50,355 nucleotides of DNA from Deltaproteobacteria bacterium (GTDB lineage Bacteria; Myxococcota; SpSt-1050; JACRCP01). The notes beneath the pieces were generated by a model. It saw only the letters and a list, made by a program, of their open reading frames with translations. It was not told the DNA's origin and searched no databases. The stretch is from positions 1 to 50,355 of the forward strand of contig JACRCP010000144.1 in the NCBI GenBank assembly GCA_016218965.1. The letters are read 5' to 3'. Positions 1-8,472 of this stretch are shown here, piece after piece. Position 1 is the first letter of the stretch; each line of letters begins with the position of its first letter. A program made the position numbers and the translations under genes.

Positions 1-47
1 CCATGAAGGTCGATTCCGCAGTACACTCTGTTTGTGTGCGTTCGCAT
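1..47 (-). CDS. IS110/IS1111-family transposase, N-terminus only (cut by window edge)
   Basis: Reading the minus strand from an ATG at 47 gives MRTHTNRVYCGIDLH before the window ends. The G-I-D-L-H segment matches the first catalytic Asp region of the DEDD (RuvC-like) domain of IS110-family transposases. A strong Shine-Dalgarno (GAGGAGG) lies 5 bases upstream. It abuts the broken transposase at 122-565, so this appears to be a second element inserted into, or recombined with, the first. Only 15 residues are visible, so family placement is an inference. The rest lies outside the window. Confidence 0.6.
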   Translation of the reverse strand, partial: MRTHTNRVYCGIDLH

Positions 48-113
48 TTGGCCTCCTCGTTGGGGTTGTTACTCGCCGTGGGATTATCCCACAGATCTCA
101 ACGAGGAGCCTTC
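48..113. repeat. Palindromic left end of the IS110-type element
   Basis: Arms CTCCTCGTTG (53-62) and CAACGAGGAG (99-108) are perfect complements. Inside them is a second perfect palindrome, GTGGGATTATCCCAC (78-92). The structure lies just upstream of the transposase start at 47, overlaps its ribosome-binding site, and could hide it in read-through transcripts. It could also be part of the element's terminal structure. Confidence 0.55.
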
Positions 114-121
114 TATGATTA

Positions 122-565
122 TCAGGAACGAAATCCGCCCCGGTTCTTGACGGCGGTGCGGTCGCCGACGAGGGAGGAGCGGCGGGAGGTGAGTCTGCGG
201 ATGAGCCTGGTGTGGTCGTCGGGCGCCCAGACGCGGGGAAGGAAGTTGGTGCGGAGGAGTTGGGCGAGGACGAAGGCGTCGACCTTGTCGGTCTTGACTT
301 GGGATTCGGCGATGGCGCGGGTGCGCAGCGGATTCGAGACGACAACCTCGGCGACGAAGGGTTTCAAGATATTGAAGATGGGCCAGGTGTTGGTCGTGGC
401 CTCGAGGGCGACGCGGTCTTCCTTGGAGAGACGGCGGGAGGCGAAGCGTTCGATCTCCTGGCGCGAGGCCGGGAACCGCTCCCTGAGGAGGATGTTGCCC
501 CCTTCGTCGAGAACACAGGCTTCGACGACGCGCTTGTGGACATCGAGACCGGCGAAATGTACCAT
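122..565 (-). pseudogene. IS110-family transposase, truncated after the DEDD domain
   Basis: The 147-residue frame opens with MVHFAGLDVHK and continues with VALEATTNTW and NPLRTRAIAE..KTDKVDAF. These are the Asp, Glu and Asp-Asp blocks of the IS110 DEDD domain. The match stops abruptly at ..DRTAVKNR and is followed by six unrelated residues and a stop. The C-terminal Tnp_IS116/IS110/IS902 domain carrying the catalytic serine is absent, where full-length members are usually 300-400 residues. The protein is therefore almost certainly inactive. The break coincides with the left end of the neighbouring IS110-type element at 1-121. Confidence 0.85.
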
Positions 566-880
566 GGCTTACGAGACCTCCTTCGCAGGACCGGAGGGCC
601 ATTCTCCCGAAGGAGAGGTGGGCGCGACGGCAACTACCTCTTCGAGCTCGATGCTCAACCGGGTGGGCCGCAAGGGGTGGTCAGATACGACAGCGGGCTC
701 GAAGCCCATACCCATAATCGACCTGCCCCGAGGTGGTCGGCCCTTCGGTCCTGCATCTTTAGGTTGAACACCTCGCCCCAGGCCCGGTGTTGGAAAGAGA
801 ACCGGGTTTGAGCGAGGAAAGCAAGCAGATGTTTTCAGAGCGGACGCAAGAACACCATCAGTGCCTGTTGACCGGCGGCT
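566..880 (-). ncRNA. Non-coding end of the IS110 remnant, candidate bridge-RNA region
   Basis: About 300 bases upstream of the broken transposase carry no convincing gene. Members of the IS110 family encode a guide (bridge) RNA in a non-coding end, and in the IS110 subgroup this lies upstream of the transposase. Short hairpins can be seen, for example GGGCTTCGAGCCC on the minus strand near 695-707, and paired CCCGG/CCGGG arms near 783-806. I cannot define the RNA ends or the element boundary, which is lost somewhere before the hydrolase remnant. This is a positional inference. Confidence 0.3.
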
Positions 881-1170
881 TGGTTCTCTCATGCCGCGGT
901 CATACCAGGTACGACTGCCACGGGAGGGCTGGCGGAGACGCGTGCATTGTGGTGCTCAAAGGTGCCGGGCACCTCGGCTACACGGTTCTGGGCGACGAGG
1001 GGACACTCGGCCCGGAGCGCATGTTCGACCTCGTGCGCTGGTATTCGGCGGCCTTTCTGCGGGCCTTCCTTGCCGGAGACGCCTCATGCGCGCAGGCGCT
1101 GGCCGACGCTCCCGCCAAGTGGAACGAGGGAAAAGACGACCACATCGCCGAATGCCGCCCCCCCCGGTGA
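787..1170 (+). pseudogene. Alpha/beta-hydrolase C-terminal remnant
   Basis: From about base 903 the frame reads like the last third of a dienelactone-hydrolase or acetylhydrolase-type alpha/beta hydrolase. A strand (CIVVLKGAGHLGYT) carries the probable catalytic His, and a C-terminal helix follows (MFDLVRWYSAAFLRAFLAGD). The nucleophile elbow and everything before it are missing, replaced by the IS110 end. The frame ends at 1170, only 7 bases from the stop of the convergent gene at 1178. I infer a gene cut by the insertion. Residues before ~903 are probably not native. Confidence 0.5.
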
Positions 1171-1177
1171 CAGCGCG

Positions 1178-2635
1178 TTATTCCCCGCTCCACTTGTGCC
1201 AGGCGGTGTTGAGGAGCTTTGCGAACTCGACCGAGGCCTTCCTGCCGCCGGCGGGGGTCGGGTGGTCGTCGCCCCATGAGTCGTATTCGAGCACGTTGCC
1301 ATTCCCGTCGTCGTCGCCGTCTATCTTGTGCTGTATGGCGCCCTTCCACCACCGGTGATGGTTCCCCGTCTCCTGGCCGAGGTCGTTGGTCTCGCTGTCG
1401 CCGCCGTTGGTGGTGAGCACGTTGTAGAAATCGAACACGAACACGTTGTCGTGCGGGTACGCCAGAAGCCAATCGTCCACGAGCCACTGGTTGAAAGCCC
1501 TCGCGTTCGACGAGTGCGTCGGGTCCTGAAGCGGCGGCGCCGTGACGACCACGAAGAGCTTTTCCTGGTGCACCTTGAAGTACTCGAGGATGTCTGTGTA
1601 GATGCCCTTGGCGTTCGCCACGGTGTGTGCGGCCGAGTACGCGTCCTGGCCTTTGAGGGGGTTCGACCCGATGGCCGGCACGGGATCGGCGGGGTTCCCC
1701 TTTAGCGCCGAGTTCGGGAAGCACGACTTGAACATGACGATTTCGTTTTGGCCGCCCGGGTCCGGGGCGAGGCGCGAGTACGACGAGTGCTGTCCGCTCT
1801 CGGCGAAGACTGCGCTCATGATCGCGGCGGCATTCGACCCGCGGAACCAGTTGAACCAGTGACCGATGTCCGTCGTGTCGCCTATCCCGTTTGGCCCCCA
1901 GCCGTAGTTCGTGTCCGAGACGAAGTAGTTGTTGTCCCGGAGCGTCGTCCCGAGTTCTCCGTGGTCGTCGCCCAGCCAGTTCTCGCCTGTTGAATGATGG
2001 ATGAAGATGAGCTTGACGGGGCTTGACGGCGGTTGTGGATTCGGCCCGCCGTCGGGGTGCCCGGCGTCGCCCGCGTGCCCGCCGTCCATTCCGCCGTCGG
2101 CCGTGCCCGCATCAAGATTGCCGATGTCGAGATCGTGGGCGTCCGCGAGACCGATGTCGGCAGGCCCGGCATCGTACGTCGCATCTGCGCCCGCGTCGTA
2201 CCCCGCATCCTGCCCGCAAGAGAGCAGCCCGCACTCCCAGATCCCCAAAGTGCATTCGCACGTGATGTGGTCGACGGAGTTTCCGGGGCAGGGGGTGAGC
2301 AGGCATTTCTCGCCCCCGGTCGTGCACCGTTTGCCGTCGTATCCTTCCCTGTACTCGCCCCCTTCGCCGCAGGCTACGACCTCCTCCGGTCCCCCGTCGC
2401 CGTCCGTTGCCGCGTCGAAGGACCCGTCGGACGAGTGGGACACGTCGGACCGGCCGGAATCCTCCCGCAGTCCCGCGTCGCCCGAAGTCGCCCCGTCCTC
2501 GGGAGTCGGCCCCCGGTCTTCCGCTTGGCCGCCGCTCTCGGGCAACGTTTCGTCCTCGTCGCACGCACAAAAGGCAAACACCGGGGCAAGAACAGCCATC
2601 ATCGCCCATACGATCCGTTGCTTGGTCTTGATCAT
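1178..2635 (-). CDS. Secreted lipoprotein with Asp-rich linker and SGNH-hydrolase-like domain
   Basis: Translation starts at the ATG at 2635, behind GGAAGGGG; upstream codons in the same frame lack a site. The 485-residue protein has a lipoprotein signal (MIKTKQR.., Cys near 23-25), then a D/G/A-rich linker with a Cys cluster (~70-130). The C-terminal domain begins KLIFIHHSTGENWL. The early HHSTG block, the buried FKSCFPNS block and a late DDHPTPAGG segment resemble blocks I, III and V of SGNH/GDSL esterases (Asp and His in the last block). Assignment to that superfamily is inference and the substrate is unknown. The linker resembles that of the next gene, suggesting a shared surface-display design. 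Confidence 0.7.
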   Translation of the reverse strand: MIKTKQRIVWAMMAVLAPVFAFCACDEDETLPESGGQAEDRGPTPEDGATSGDAGLREDSGRSDVSHSSDGSFDAATDGDGGPEEVVACGEGGEYREGYDGKRCTTGGEKCLLTPCPGNSVDHITCECTLGIWECGLLSCGQDAGYDAGADATYDAGPADIGLADAHDLDIGNLDAGTADGGMDGGHAGDAGHPDGGPNPQPPSSPVKLIFIHHSTGENWLGDDHGELGTTLRDNNYFVSDTNYGWGPNGIGDTTDIGHWFNWFRGSNAAAIMSAVFAESGQHSSYSRLAPDPGGQNEIVMFKSCFPNSALKGNPADPVPAIGSNPLKGQDAYSAAHTVANAKGIYTDILEYFKVHQEKLFVVVTAPPLQDPTHSSNARAFNQWLVDDWLLAYPHDNVFVFDFYNVLTTNGGDSETNDLGQETGNHHRWWKGAIQHKIDGDDDGNGNVLEYDSWGDDHPTPAGGRKASVEFAKLLNTAWHKWSGE

Positions 2636-2694
2636 GATCCCCTTCCTTGTTCCGCGTCCCGAACATACACTCCCGCCTCCTGCCTCGTGCCTTC

Positions 2695-3765
2695 TTACAG
2701 TCCGCACTGCGCTCCGCAGTTTCCGGACATGCAGTTGTAGAGCGCCATCAGGAGGCTGAAGCTTCCGGGATACTGGCTCACGCAGCCGTTCCAGCATTGC
2801 ATGTCGCCCTGCGGGCACTGCGCGACACACATCAGGGCCGAGACGCAGTCGGCGTTCTTGGCGCAGTTCTGGCACTGGGAAGAGCACGCGCTGTGAAAGC
2901 AGTCGCTGCACGCCTGCGAACCCCAGCTCAAGTTGCAGATGACCGACCCGCCGTCGGGGAGGAACCCCGCGTCAAACGGCAGGCCGGAGTCCGTCACGGT
3001 GCCGCCGTCCGGGGCCTGCACGCACTGGAGCTGGCAGTTCGACACCGCGCAGTTGTACAAGTTTGCGCCGTCGAACGCGCCGCCGGGATACTGCGTCGCG
3101 CAGGCGTCGAGACACGCCGTATCGCTCGGATCGCACAGCAGACCGCACTCGAAGACGCTCACGCACGCGGGGTTGTTCTGGCACGTGGCGCACCGGCTCA
3201 CACAATCCGTCCGCAGGCATGTGTTGCACGCGGGGATGCCGGTGTTGAGAGTGCATGTCGCGCCCGCATCGGGGGTTCCGCCCGTGTCCGGATGGCCGGT
3301 GTCGATCGGGTGCCCGGCGTCGCCCGGCTGGCCGCCGTCCCCGTGCCCGGTGTCCCCGTGGCCTGCGTCGCCATGCCCCGCGTCCCCGTTCCCGGTGTCC
3401 CCCGGGTGGCCGCCGTCGCCGGGTTGTCCCGTGTCGGCGGTCTCCGCGTCGGTGACTCCCCCGGCGTCGTCCTGTTCTCCCGAATCAAACGACCCGTCGG
3501 ACGGATAGGACGTATCGGACGGATCGGACGCATCGGACGGACCGGGCACGTCTTCGGCGGCGTCGCTCTGCGCGCCCGTGTCCGTTGTTCCCCGGTCTTC
3601 CGGTCCCTCCCCTCCGTCACGGCGCCCGCGGTCGCCGCCGGAGACCGCCCCGTCTTCGTCCTCGATCGTCGCGACGCCCATGTCGCCACACACGGCGACA
3701 AACGCCACGATCATCATCATCAGCGCGACAAACGCCAGCCGGCAAAACGCAGCGGAGTGCTTCAT
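2695..3765 (-). CDS. Secreted Asp/Gly-rich lipoprotein with two Cys-rich repeats
   Basis: The start is the ATG at 3765, preceded by AGGAGGT. A signal peptide ends near VAVCGD, a plausible lipobox. About 130 residues of low-complexity D/G/A/P/H sequence with short GDAGH-type repeats follow. Two related Cys-rich modules come next, beginning CNTCLRTDC and CSDCFHSAC, each with about 10 cysteines and ending in a Y-N-C-x(3)-N-C element. I recognise this Cys pattern from many myxobacterial secreted proteins of unknown function. Such modules are likely disulfide-bonded outside the cytoplasm. The gene is 59 bases upstream of the SGNH-like lipoprotein and probably co-transcribed. Confidence 0.75.
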   Translation of the reverse strand: MKHSAAFCRLAFVALMMMIVAFVAVCGDMGVATIEDEDGAVSGGDRGRRDGGEGPEDRGTTDTGAQSDAAEDVPGPSDASDPSDTSYPSDGSFDSGEQDDAGGVTDAETADTGQPGDGGHPGDTGNGDAGHGDAGHGDTGHGDGGQPGDAGHPIDTGHPDTGGTPDAGATCTLNTGIPACNTCLRTDCVSRCATCQNNPACVSVFECGLLCDPSDTACLDACATQYPGGAFDGANLYNCAVSNCQLQCVQAPDGGTVTDSGLPFDAGFLPDGGSVICNLSWGSQACSDCFHSACSSQCQNCAKNADCVSALMCVAQCPQGDMQCWNGCVSQYPGSFSLLMALYNCMSGNCGAQCGL

Positions 3766-3802
3766 CGGACAACCTCCTGAAAACCTGGATTCCATTTCCG
3801 GA

Positions 3803-5806
3803 CTACACCGTCCTGCCTGCTTCAAAGCCCTCGCGTATGGCCGTCGTGATGTTGCGCGGGGAGCTGGCGTCGCCGACGAGGTGGACCTCGGCGAACACTC
3901 CCTTGCATTTCTCGAAGAGGTCGGCGTTCGGTCGCGCGCCGGCGGCGATGATCACGGTTGTCGCAGGGATCTCTTTGACGGCGCCGTCCACTTCGACCTC
4001 CACACGGTCCGGATGGACGGCCTTGAGTCTGGCGGACACCATGATCGCAACGCCCAGTCTTTTTAGCTCCTGGAGGATGATCCACTTCGTAGATCTTCCT
4101 ATGTCCGCACCGGGCCGCTCCAGCATGTCTATGACGGTGATCCGCCGCCGCGCCCTTGTCGAGAGGCGCCGGATCGTTTCGACCGGCTCGGCGTCGTTGT
4201 CGAGGAGGAACTTGACCATCCGGCCGTCTATGGTGTCTCGATCGGCTATCACGTGCGCCGTGTCGAGCCCCACGCCGCCGGCGCCCACGATGACGACATC
4301 GTCGGTCCAGTCGTGGAGGCCTTCAAGGACGTCCCGCGCGAGGACGACGTGAGGGAGGTCAATGCCGGGGACCGGCGGCCGGATCTGCGACGACCCCGCC
4401 GCGACGATGACCGCATCGAACCCTCCGGCACGGAGGCTCTCGACCGACGCGGACCGGCCCAAACGCACGTCCACCCCGAGTCGTCGCAGTTCGGCCTGGT
4501 GGAACGCGGCGAGCTCCGAATAAGGGTCCTTTCCCGGGGCGGCGCACGCGTCGTGGAGCTGGCCGCCGAGCCGCGAAGGGTGGCGCTCGAATAGCGTTAC
4601 GTCGTGTCCGCGGAGGGCCGCCGTCCGCGCCGTCTCGCAGCCCGCCGGGCCTCCGCCGACGACCGCGACCTTTTTCTTCCTGGAGGTCGCCTCGAGTTTG
4701 CACTCACGTTCGCGGCTCGCCGCCGGGTTCACGGTGCACGCTGTGGGCAGGGCCTTGAACACGTTGTCGAGGCACTCCTGGTTGCAGCCGATGCAGGGCC
4801 GGATCTCGCGCTCGCGCCCTCCCTTCGCCTTTCGCGGAACGTCGGGGTCCGCAAGAAGCGGCCGCGCCATGTTGATCCCGTCGGCGAACCCGCGCCGCAG
4901 CATTTCCTCGGCCAGCTCGGGCCTGCCCAGCCGGTTGCTCGCAAAGACGGGGATCTTCGCCCGCTCCCGGATGTCGCGGGCGAGATACGCGTACCCCGCC
5001 GCCGGCAGGTGCCCGGTGATCTGCGGCACCAGCGACTCGTGCCAGCCGCCGGTGACGCTCAAGGCGTCCGCACCCTCCTCCTCGTACATCCGGGTGACCG
5101 AAAAGACCTCGTCGCGGCGGGCATGGTCGCCCATGAACTCGTTCCCGGCCACGCGGACGGTGAGCGCGACGCCCCCTCCGATCCGCCGCCGCACCTCTCG
5201 CATGACCTCGCGGGGGAAGCGCATCCGGTTTTCAAGGCTGCCGCCGTACTCGTCGGTCCGCGCGTTGGCGATCGGCGAGAGGAACTGGCACAGAAGGTAC
5301 CCGGCCGACCCGATGACTTCCACCGCGTCAAAACCCGCCGCGACCGCGCGTTCGGCCCCGTCGCCGAAGGCGCGGACCAGGGAAGCGATCTCGTCGCGCG
5401 TCATCTCGTGCGGCACCTGCCGCGTCAGTTTCGACGCGATGGGCGAGGGCGCGATGGGGTCGATGCCGAACAGAAACGAGTAAGAATACCGGCCGGCGTG
5501 AAAGAGCTGCGCGCCCACCCGTGCCCCGTGCGCCTTGACGGCGTCCGCGAGCCTTTTGAGTCCCGGAACGAACGCGTCGTCATACAGCCCCGGCATCATG
5601 GCGCCGCCGCCCGGGGTGTCTATCGAGCAACCCCCGACGACGATGAACCCCGCCCCGCCCTCGGCGCGGGCGGCGTAGAATTCCACGAGCCTGTCCGTCA
5701 CCTCGCCCGCGTCGTCGTAGTGGAGGTGCATGGCCGGCATGGCGATCCTGTTCTTCAGGGTCATCGGCCCGATCTTGAGTTCGCTGAATAGATGTCTGTA
5801 GGTCAT
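3803..5806 (-). CDS. NADH:flavin oxidoreductase / 2,4-dienoyl-CoA reductase family FeS flavoenzyme
   Basis: This 667-residue protein has the full FadH / 2-enoate-reductase layout. An old-yellow-enzyme FMN barrel (1-~330) is followed by a four-Cys [4Fe-4S] motif (Cys338, 341, 345, 357). Then come a GGGPAG FAD fold (~383) and a GAGGVG dinucleotide fold (~500). The family reduces activated C=C bonds of enoates or dienoyl-CoAs, passing electrons from NAD(P)H through FAD and the cluster to FMN. The ATG at 5806 overlaps the pgsA stop (TGATG), implying translational coupling. The substrate cannot be read from sequence; dienoyl-CoA, 2-enoate and trimethylamine-type substrates all occur in the family. 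Confidence 0.85.
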   Translation of the reverse strand: MTYRHLFSELKIGPMTLKNRIAMPAMHLHYDDAGEVTDRLVEFYAARAEGGAGFIVVGGCSIDTPGGGAMMPGLYDDAFVPGLKRLADAVKAHGARVGAQLFHAGRYSYSFLFGIDPIAPSPIASKLTRQVPHEMTRDEIASLVRAFGDGAERAVAAGFDAVEVIGSAGYLLCQFLSPIANARTDEYGGSLENRMRFPREVMREVRRRIGGGVALTVRVAGNEFMGDHARRDEVFSVTRMYEEEGADALSVTGGWHESLVPQITGHLPAAGYAYLARDIRERAKIPVFASNRLGRPELAEEMLRRGFADGINMARPLLADPDVPRKAKGGREREIRPCIGCNQECLDNVFKALPTACTVNPAASRERECKLEATSRKKKVAVVGGGPAGCETARTAALRGHDVTLFERHPSRLGGQLHDACAAPGKDPYSELAAFHQAELRRLGVDVRLGRSASVESLRAGGFDAVIVAAGSSQIRPPVPGIDLPHVVLARDVLEGLHDWTDDVVIVGAGGVGLDTAHVIADRDTIDGRMVKFLLDNDAEPVETIRRLSTRARRRITVIDMLERPGADIGRSTKWIILQELKRLGVAIMVSARLKAVHPDRVEVEVDGAVKEIPATTVIIAAGARPNADLFEKCKGVFAEVHLVGDASSPRNITTAIREGFEAGRTV

Positions 5807-6414
5807 CAGGAGTCCTTGGAGCGGTGGCGGCGATCGGCCTCTTCGACGAACCACCGCAGGTACTTGCCGGCCGACAGAAGCGAGAAGAAGAGCGAAATGT
5901 AAAGGAGCAGCAGCCCGGCTTCGTGAAAATGGAACCGCGTCCTGTAGACGCCGAAGTCCACCACGTGCGGGTAGTGGACGATGAGACCCACGATCCCGAC
6001 CATCTGGAGAGCCGCCTTCCACTTCCCTTCCTGCCCCGCGGCCATCACCATCCCCTCGCCGGCCGCCAGGGCGCGCAGCGACGTGATGGCGAGCTCCCGC
6101 GCGATGATGACGATGATCGCCCACGCCGGCGCCCGCCCGTACGCCACGATCATCACAAGCGTGGACATCACGATGAGCTTGTCGGCGAGCGGGTCGAGGA
6201 ACTTGCCGGTGATGGTGATGAGGTTCCAGCGCCTCGCGACCCAGCCGTCCAAAAAATCCGTGGCGCTCGCGATCGAGAAAACCAGCGCCGCCCAGAAACA
6301 GCTCACGGGGGTGTCAAACGCCATCAACGCCACGGTGACGGGGATCATGCAGATCCTCGCCAGCGTGATGGTGTTGGGGAGGTTGAAGAACTCCTCTTTG
6401 ATTCCCTTTTTCAA
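5806..6414 (-). CDS. pgsA: CDP-diacylglycerol-glycerol-3-phosphate 3-phosphatidyltransferase
   Basis: This inner-membrane enzyme makes phosphatidylglycerol-phosphate from CDP-diacylglycerol and glycerol-3-phosphate. The CDP-alcohol phosphotransferase signature is complete: DG-x2-AR-x8-G-x3-D-x3-D around DGWVARRW..GKFLDPLAD (residues ~58-80). Length (202) and several hydrophobic helices fit PgsA. Its stop overlaps the start of the downstream flavoenzyme gene by one base. The lytic transglycosylase gene ends 61 bases upstream, so a three-gene transcript is likely. Confidence 0.92.
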   Translation of the reverse strand: MKKGIKEEFFNLPNTITLARICMIPVTVALMAFDTPVSCFWAALVFSIASATDFLDGWVARRWNLITITGKFLDPLADKLIVMSTLVMIVAYGRAPAWAIIVIIARELAITSLRALAAGEGMVMAAGQEGKWKAALQMVGIVGLIVHYPHVVDFGVYRTRFHFHEAGLLLLYISLFFSLLSAGKYLRWFVEEADRRHRSKDS

Positions 6415-6475
6415 CCCGGATCTCGATCCGCGAACCGAAAGCGACGATCCGCGATTTCCGACTGCAGAACGCCGG

Positions 6476-7135
6476 TCAAGAACCCTCGCCGCCGGTTTTG
6501 CTTTGGGCGGAAAGGTGCTCTTTCTTGAACTGGAAGTAGTGTTTCAGGACCTTGCGGACGTAGTCCTTGGTTTCGGCGATGTTGGGGATCTTGTTTCCGC
6601 TCTTCTGGACGCGGTTGTGGCCGGCATTGTACCCCGCGAGCATCAGGACGAGGTCGCCGTCAAACATGTTGGCCAGCACACGGAGGTAGCGCGCCCCCCC
6701 CATGATGTTCTCGCGCGGGTCGAACGAGTCGGAAACGTACATGTCCGCCGCCGTCCCGGGCATGAGCTGCATGAGACCCTCCGCGCCCGCCGAAGACACC
6801 GCCGCGGGGTCGAGCGACGACTCGGTCACGATGACGGCCTTGATGAGGTAGGCGGGCAGGTTGTACTTCTGCGCCGCCTCGTTGATCACTGCATCGTACT
6901 CCGCCCAGTTCCGTTCGACCTTGCCGCCCGACTTGATGAAGGTTCTGCGCGAGAAGGCGGGCTTGTTCGATCCCTTCGCGAAGAGCTTGCACGACTTGGC
7001 GCGGCGGAAGTTGGTGTACACGACGTCCCCGTCCGCCGATGGACACGCGTAGAAGTTGTCCGCGGCCGCCGCACCGGACCAACCGGCAACCGCAACCGCA
7101 GCCGCCGCACACGCAATGTGTTTTTTATGCCGCAC
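6476..7135 (-). CDS. Periplasmic lytic transglycosylase (SLT domain)
   Basis: The 219-residue protein starts at a GTG (7135) and has a cleavable signal peptide (..GWSGAAAA). A short DUF4124-like N-terminal segment (YACPSADGDVVYTNF) precedes an SLT catalytic domain. The catalytic Glu is in VTESSLDP, followed by the hallmark SAGAEGLMQLMPGTA, GARYLRVL and AGYNAG motifs. Such enzymes cleave the MurNAc-GlcNAc bond of peptidoglycan, forming 1,6-anhydro ends. It heads a likely unit with pgsA and the flavoenzyme gene. Confidence 0.9.
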   Translation of the reverse strand: MRHKKHIACAAAAVAVAGWSGAAAADNFYACPSADGDVVYTNFRRAKSCKLFAKGSNKPAFSRRTFIKSGGKVERNWAEYDAVINEAAQKYNLPAYLIKAVIVTESSLDPAAVSSAGAEGLMQLMPGTAADMYVSDSFDPRENIMGGARYLRVLANMFDGDLVLMLAGYNAGHNRVQKSGNKIPNIAETKDYVRKVLKHYFQFKKEHLSAQSKTGGEGS

Positions 7136-7221
7136 TGTCCGCCAGCCTCACTCTGTCAAGTATAGGCCACGCGTCCGGCCCGCGCAAATTCCCGGCGCGG
7201 CCCCGGGCAGCGGAATGCCTC

Positions 7222-7890
7222 TCAAGGTGCAAATTCCCACGAGCAGACGGCCTTTCCAAGACCGCTCACGAGCTCGAGCCGGAGCCGGCCGCCTCCCTCG
7301 CCCGGAAGGTCCCGTCCGTCCGCGCTCTTTTTCGGAAACCTCAGGAAATAGAACCTCGTAAACGGCGTGGCCTGGGGATACAACTTCCGCATCTGCGGGC
7401 TGAGCTCCTTGACGCTTGTTACCTCGGCCGGGAATGCCTCCGCGCCGGTCGCCTCGGACAGGACCCGCACGCGCCAGACGGAATCCCGGGTGTCGAGGTC
7501 GTTCCACTTGCGGTCGGTGGTGTACATCACCACGGTGATCTCGTGCCAATCTTTCGCTGCTGCCGACTCCGCCGCCCAGAGCCTTGCCGCATCCGGGGCG
7601 GGGAGGTCCATGGTTTTCGCATAGGCCGACACGAAGGCCCTGCGGAAATCCGGCGACTTGAACGTCGCTGCGATGAATGCCTCGCTCTGGAGCTCGCGGT
7701 AGATGTCGGCCCGGCGGGTCCACCGGGTGAGCACCTCCTCGTAGTCCCCGGCGGAATACTCGCGCTGCACGCGGTAGCTCACGGGTCCCGAGCGGCTCGC
7801 CGGACACGCCCAGAGAACGCAGGCGCAGGCGCACAGAAGCAGGGGGCCGATGACGCGCGTGCGCTGACGGGTGGAAACAGTGCAAACCAT
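7222..7890 (-). CDS. Putative lipoprotein of unknown function
   Basis: I prefer the ATG at 7890, because AAGGAG inside the end of pyrE is correctly spaced for it. An in-frame start at 7926 would overlap pyrE more. The N-terminus has a basic segment, a hydrophobic stretch and LWACPAS, a lipobox. The ~190-residue mature part is soluble, with charged and aromatic residues (RFYFLRFPKKSADGRDLPG) and no family I recognise. It is probably co-transcribed with pyrE 7 bases upstream. Related proteins in deltaproteobacteria are uncharacterised as far as I know. Confidence 0.65.
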   Translation of the reverse strand: MVCTVSTRQRTRVIGPLLLCACACVLWACPASRSGPVSYRVQREYSAGDYEEVLTRWTRRADIYRELQSEAFIAATFKSPDFRRAFVSAYAKTMDLPAPDAARLWAAESAAAKDWHEITVVMYTTDRKWNDLDTRDSVWRVRVLSEATGAEAFPAEVTSVKELSPQMRKLYPQATPFTRFYFLRFPKKSADGRDLPGEGGGRLRLELVSGLGKAVCSWEFAP

Positions 7891-7897
7891 CGGCCGC

Positions 7898-8455
7898 TCA
7901 CTCCTTGATGAAATCGCTTTTGACAAAAAGCGCCGAGAGCGAATGGCCCGCGGCCTCGATCGCCTTGCGCCCGCCCTCCTGGCGGTCGACGAGCGCTATT
8001 ACTCCCGCCACTGAAAGCCCCGCGTCCCGGGCCTTTGCGCACGCGCGGAGCGTGGACCCGCCCGTCGTCACAACGTCCTCGATCATCACCACGCGCGCTC
8101 CGGGCCTCACGTTGTTCATGCCCTCGATCCATGCCTCGGTGCCGTGCCCCTTGAGCTCCTTGCGAATGATGAGCGCGGGCAGCGGCTTGCCTTCGACATA
8201 GCTCGTGAGGCTCACGGCGGAAACCAGCGGGTCGCCGCCGAGCGTCACTCCCGCCACGGCGTCCACCCCGCCTGCTATCGAACCGATCTCCTCAAGCACC
8301 AGCCGCCCGATGAGGTAGTGCCCCTCGGCGGTCAGGGCGGTCTGCTTGCAGTCGATGTAGAAGCTGCTCCTGCGTCCCGACGCCAAAATGACCTCGCGCC
8401 TCTGAAACGACTTTTCCTTTAGGATGGCCAGCAGACGTTCGCGATCGCTCGGCAT
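7898..8455 (-). CDS. pyrE: Orotate phosphoribosyltransferase
   Basis: PyrE transfers ribose-5-phosphate from PRPP to orotate, making OMP in pyrimidine synthesis. The 185-residue length is typical. The PRPP-binding motif is clear (VVMIEDVVTTGGSTLRA, ~120-136), as is the N-terminal SSFYIDCKQTALTAEG segment of the bacterial enzyme. The start is the ATG at 8455 behind AAGGGG. The aldolase gene ends 17 bases upstream and a lipoprotein gene starts 7 bases downstream, so the three probably form one transcript. Confidence 0.93.
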   Translation of the reverse strand: MPSDRERLLAILKEKSFQRREVILASGRRSSFYIDCKQTALTAEGHYLIGRLVLEEIGSIAGGVDAVAGVTLGGDPLVSAVSLTSYVEGKPLPALIIRKELKGHGTEAWIEGMNNVRPGARVVMIEDVVTTGGSTLRACAKARDAGLSVAGVIALVDRQEGGRKAIEAAGHSLSALFVKSDFIKE

Positions 8456-8472
8456 AAGTCCCCTTACCGTTT

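Noticed and set aside
4604..5791. A 395-codon plus-strand open frame opposite the flavoenzyme gene
   Set aside because: Antisense shadow; the minus strand carries complete cofactor motifs.
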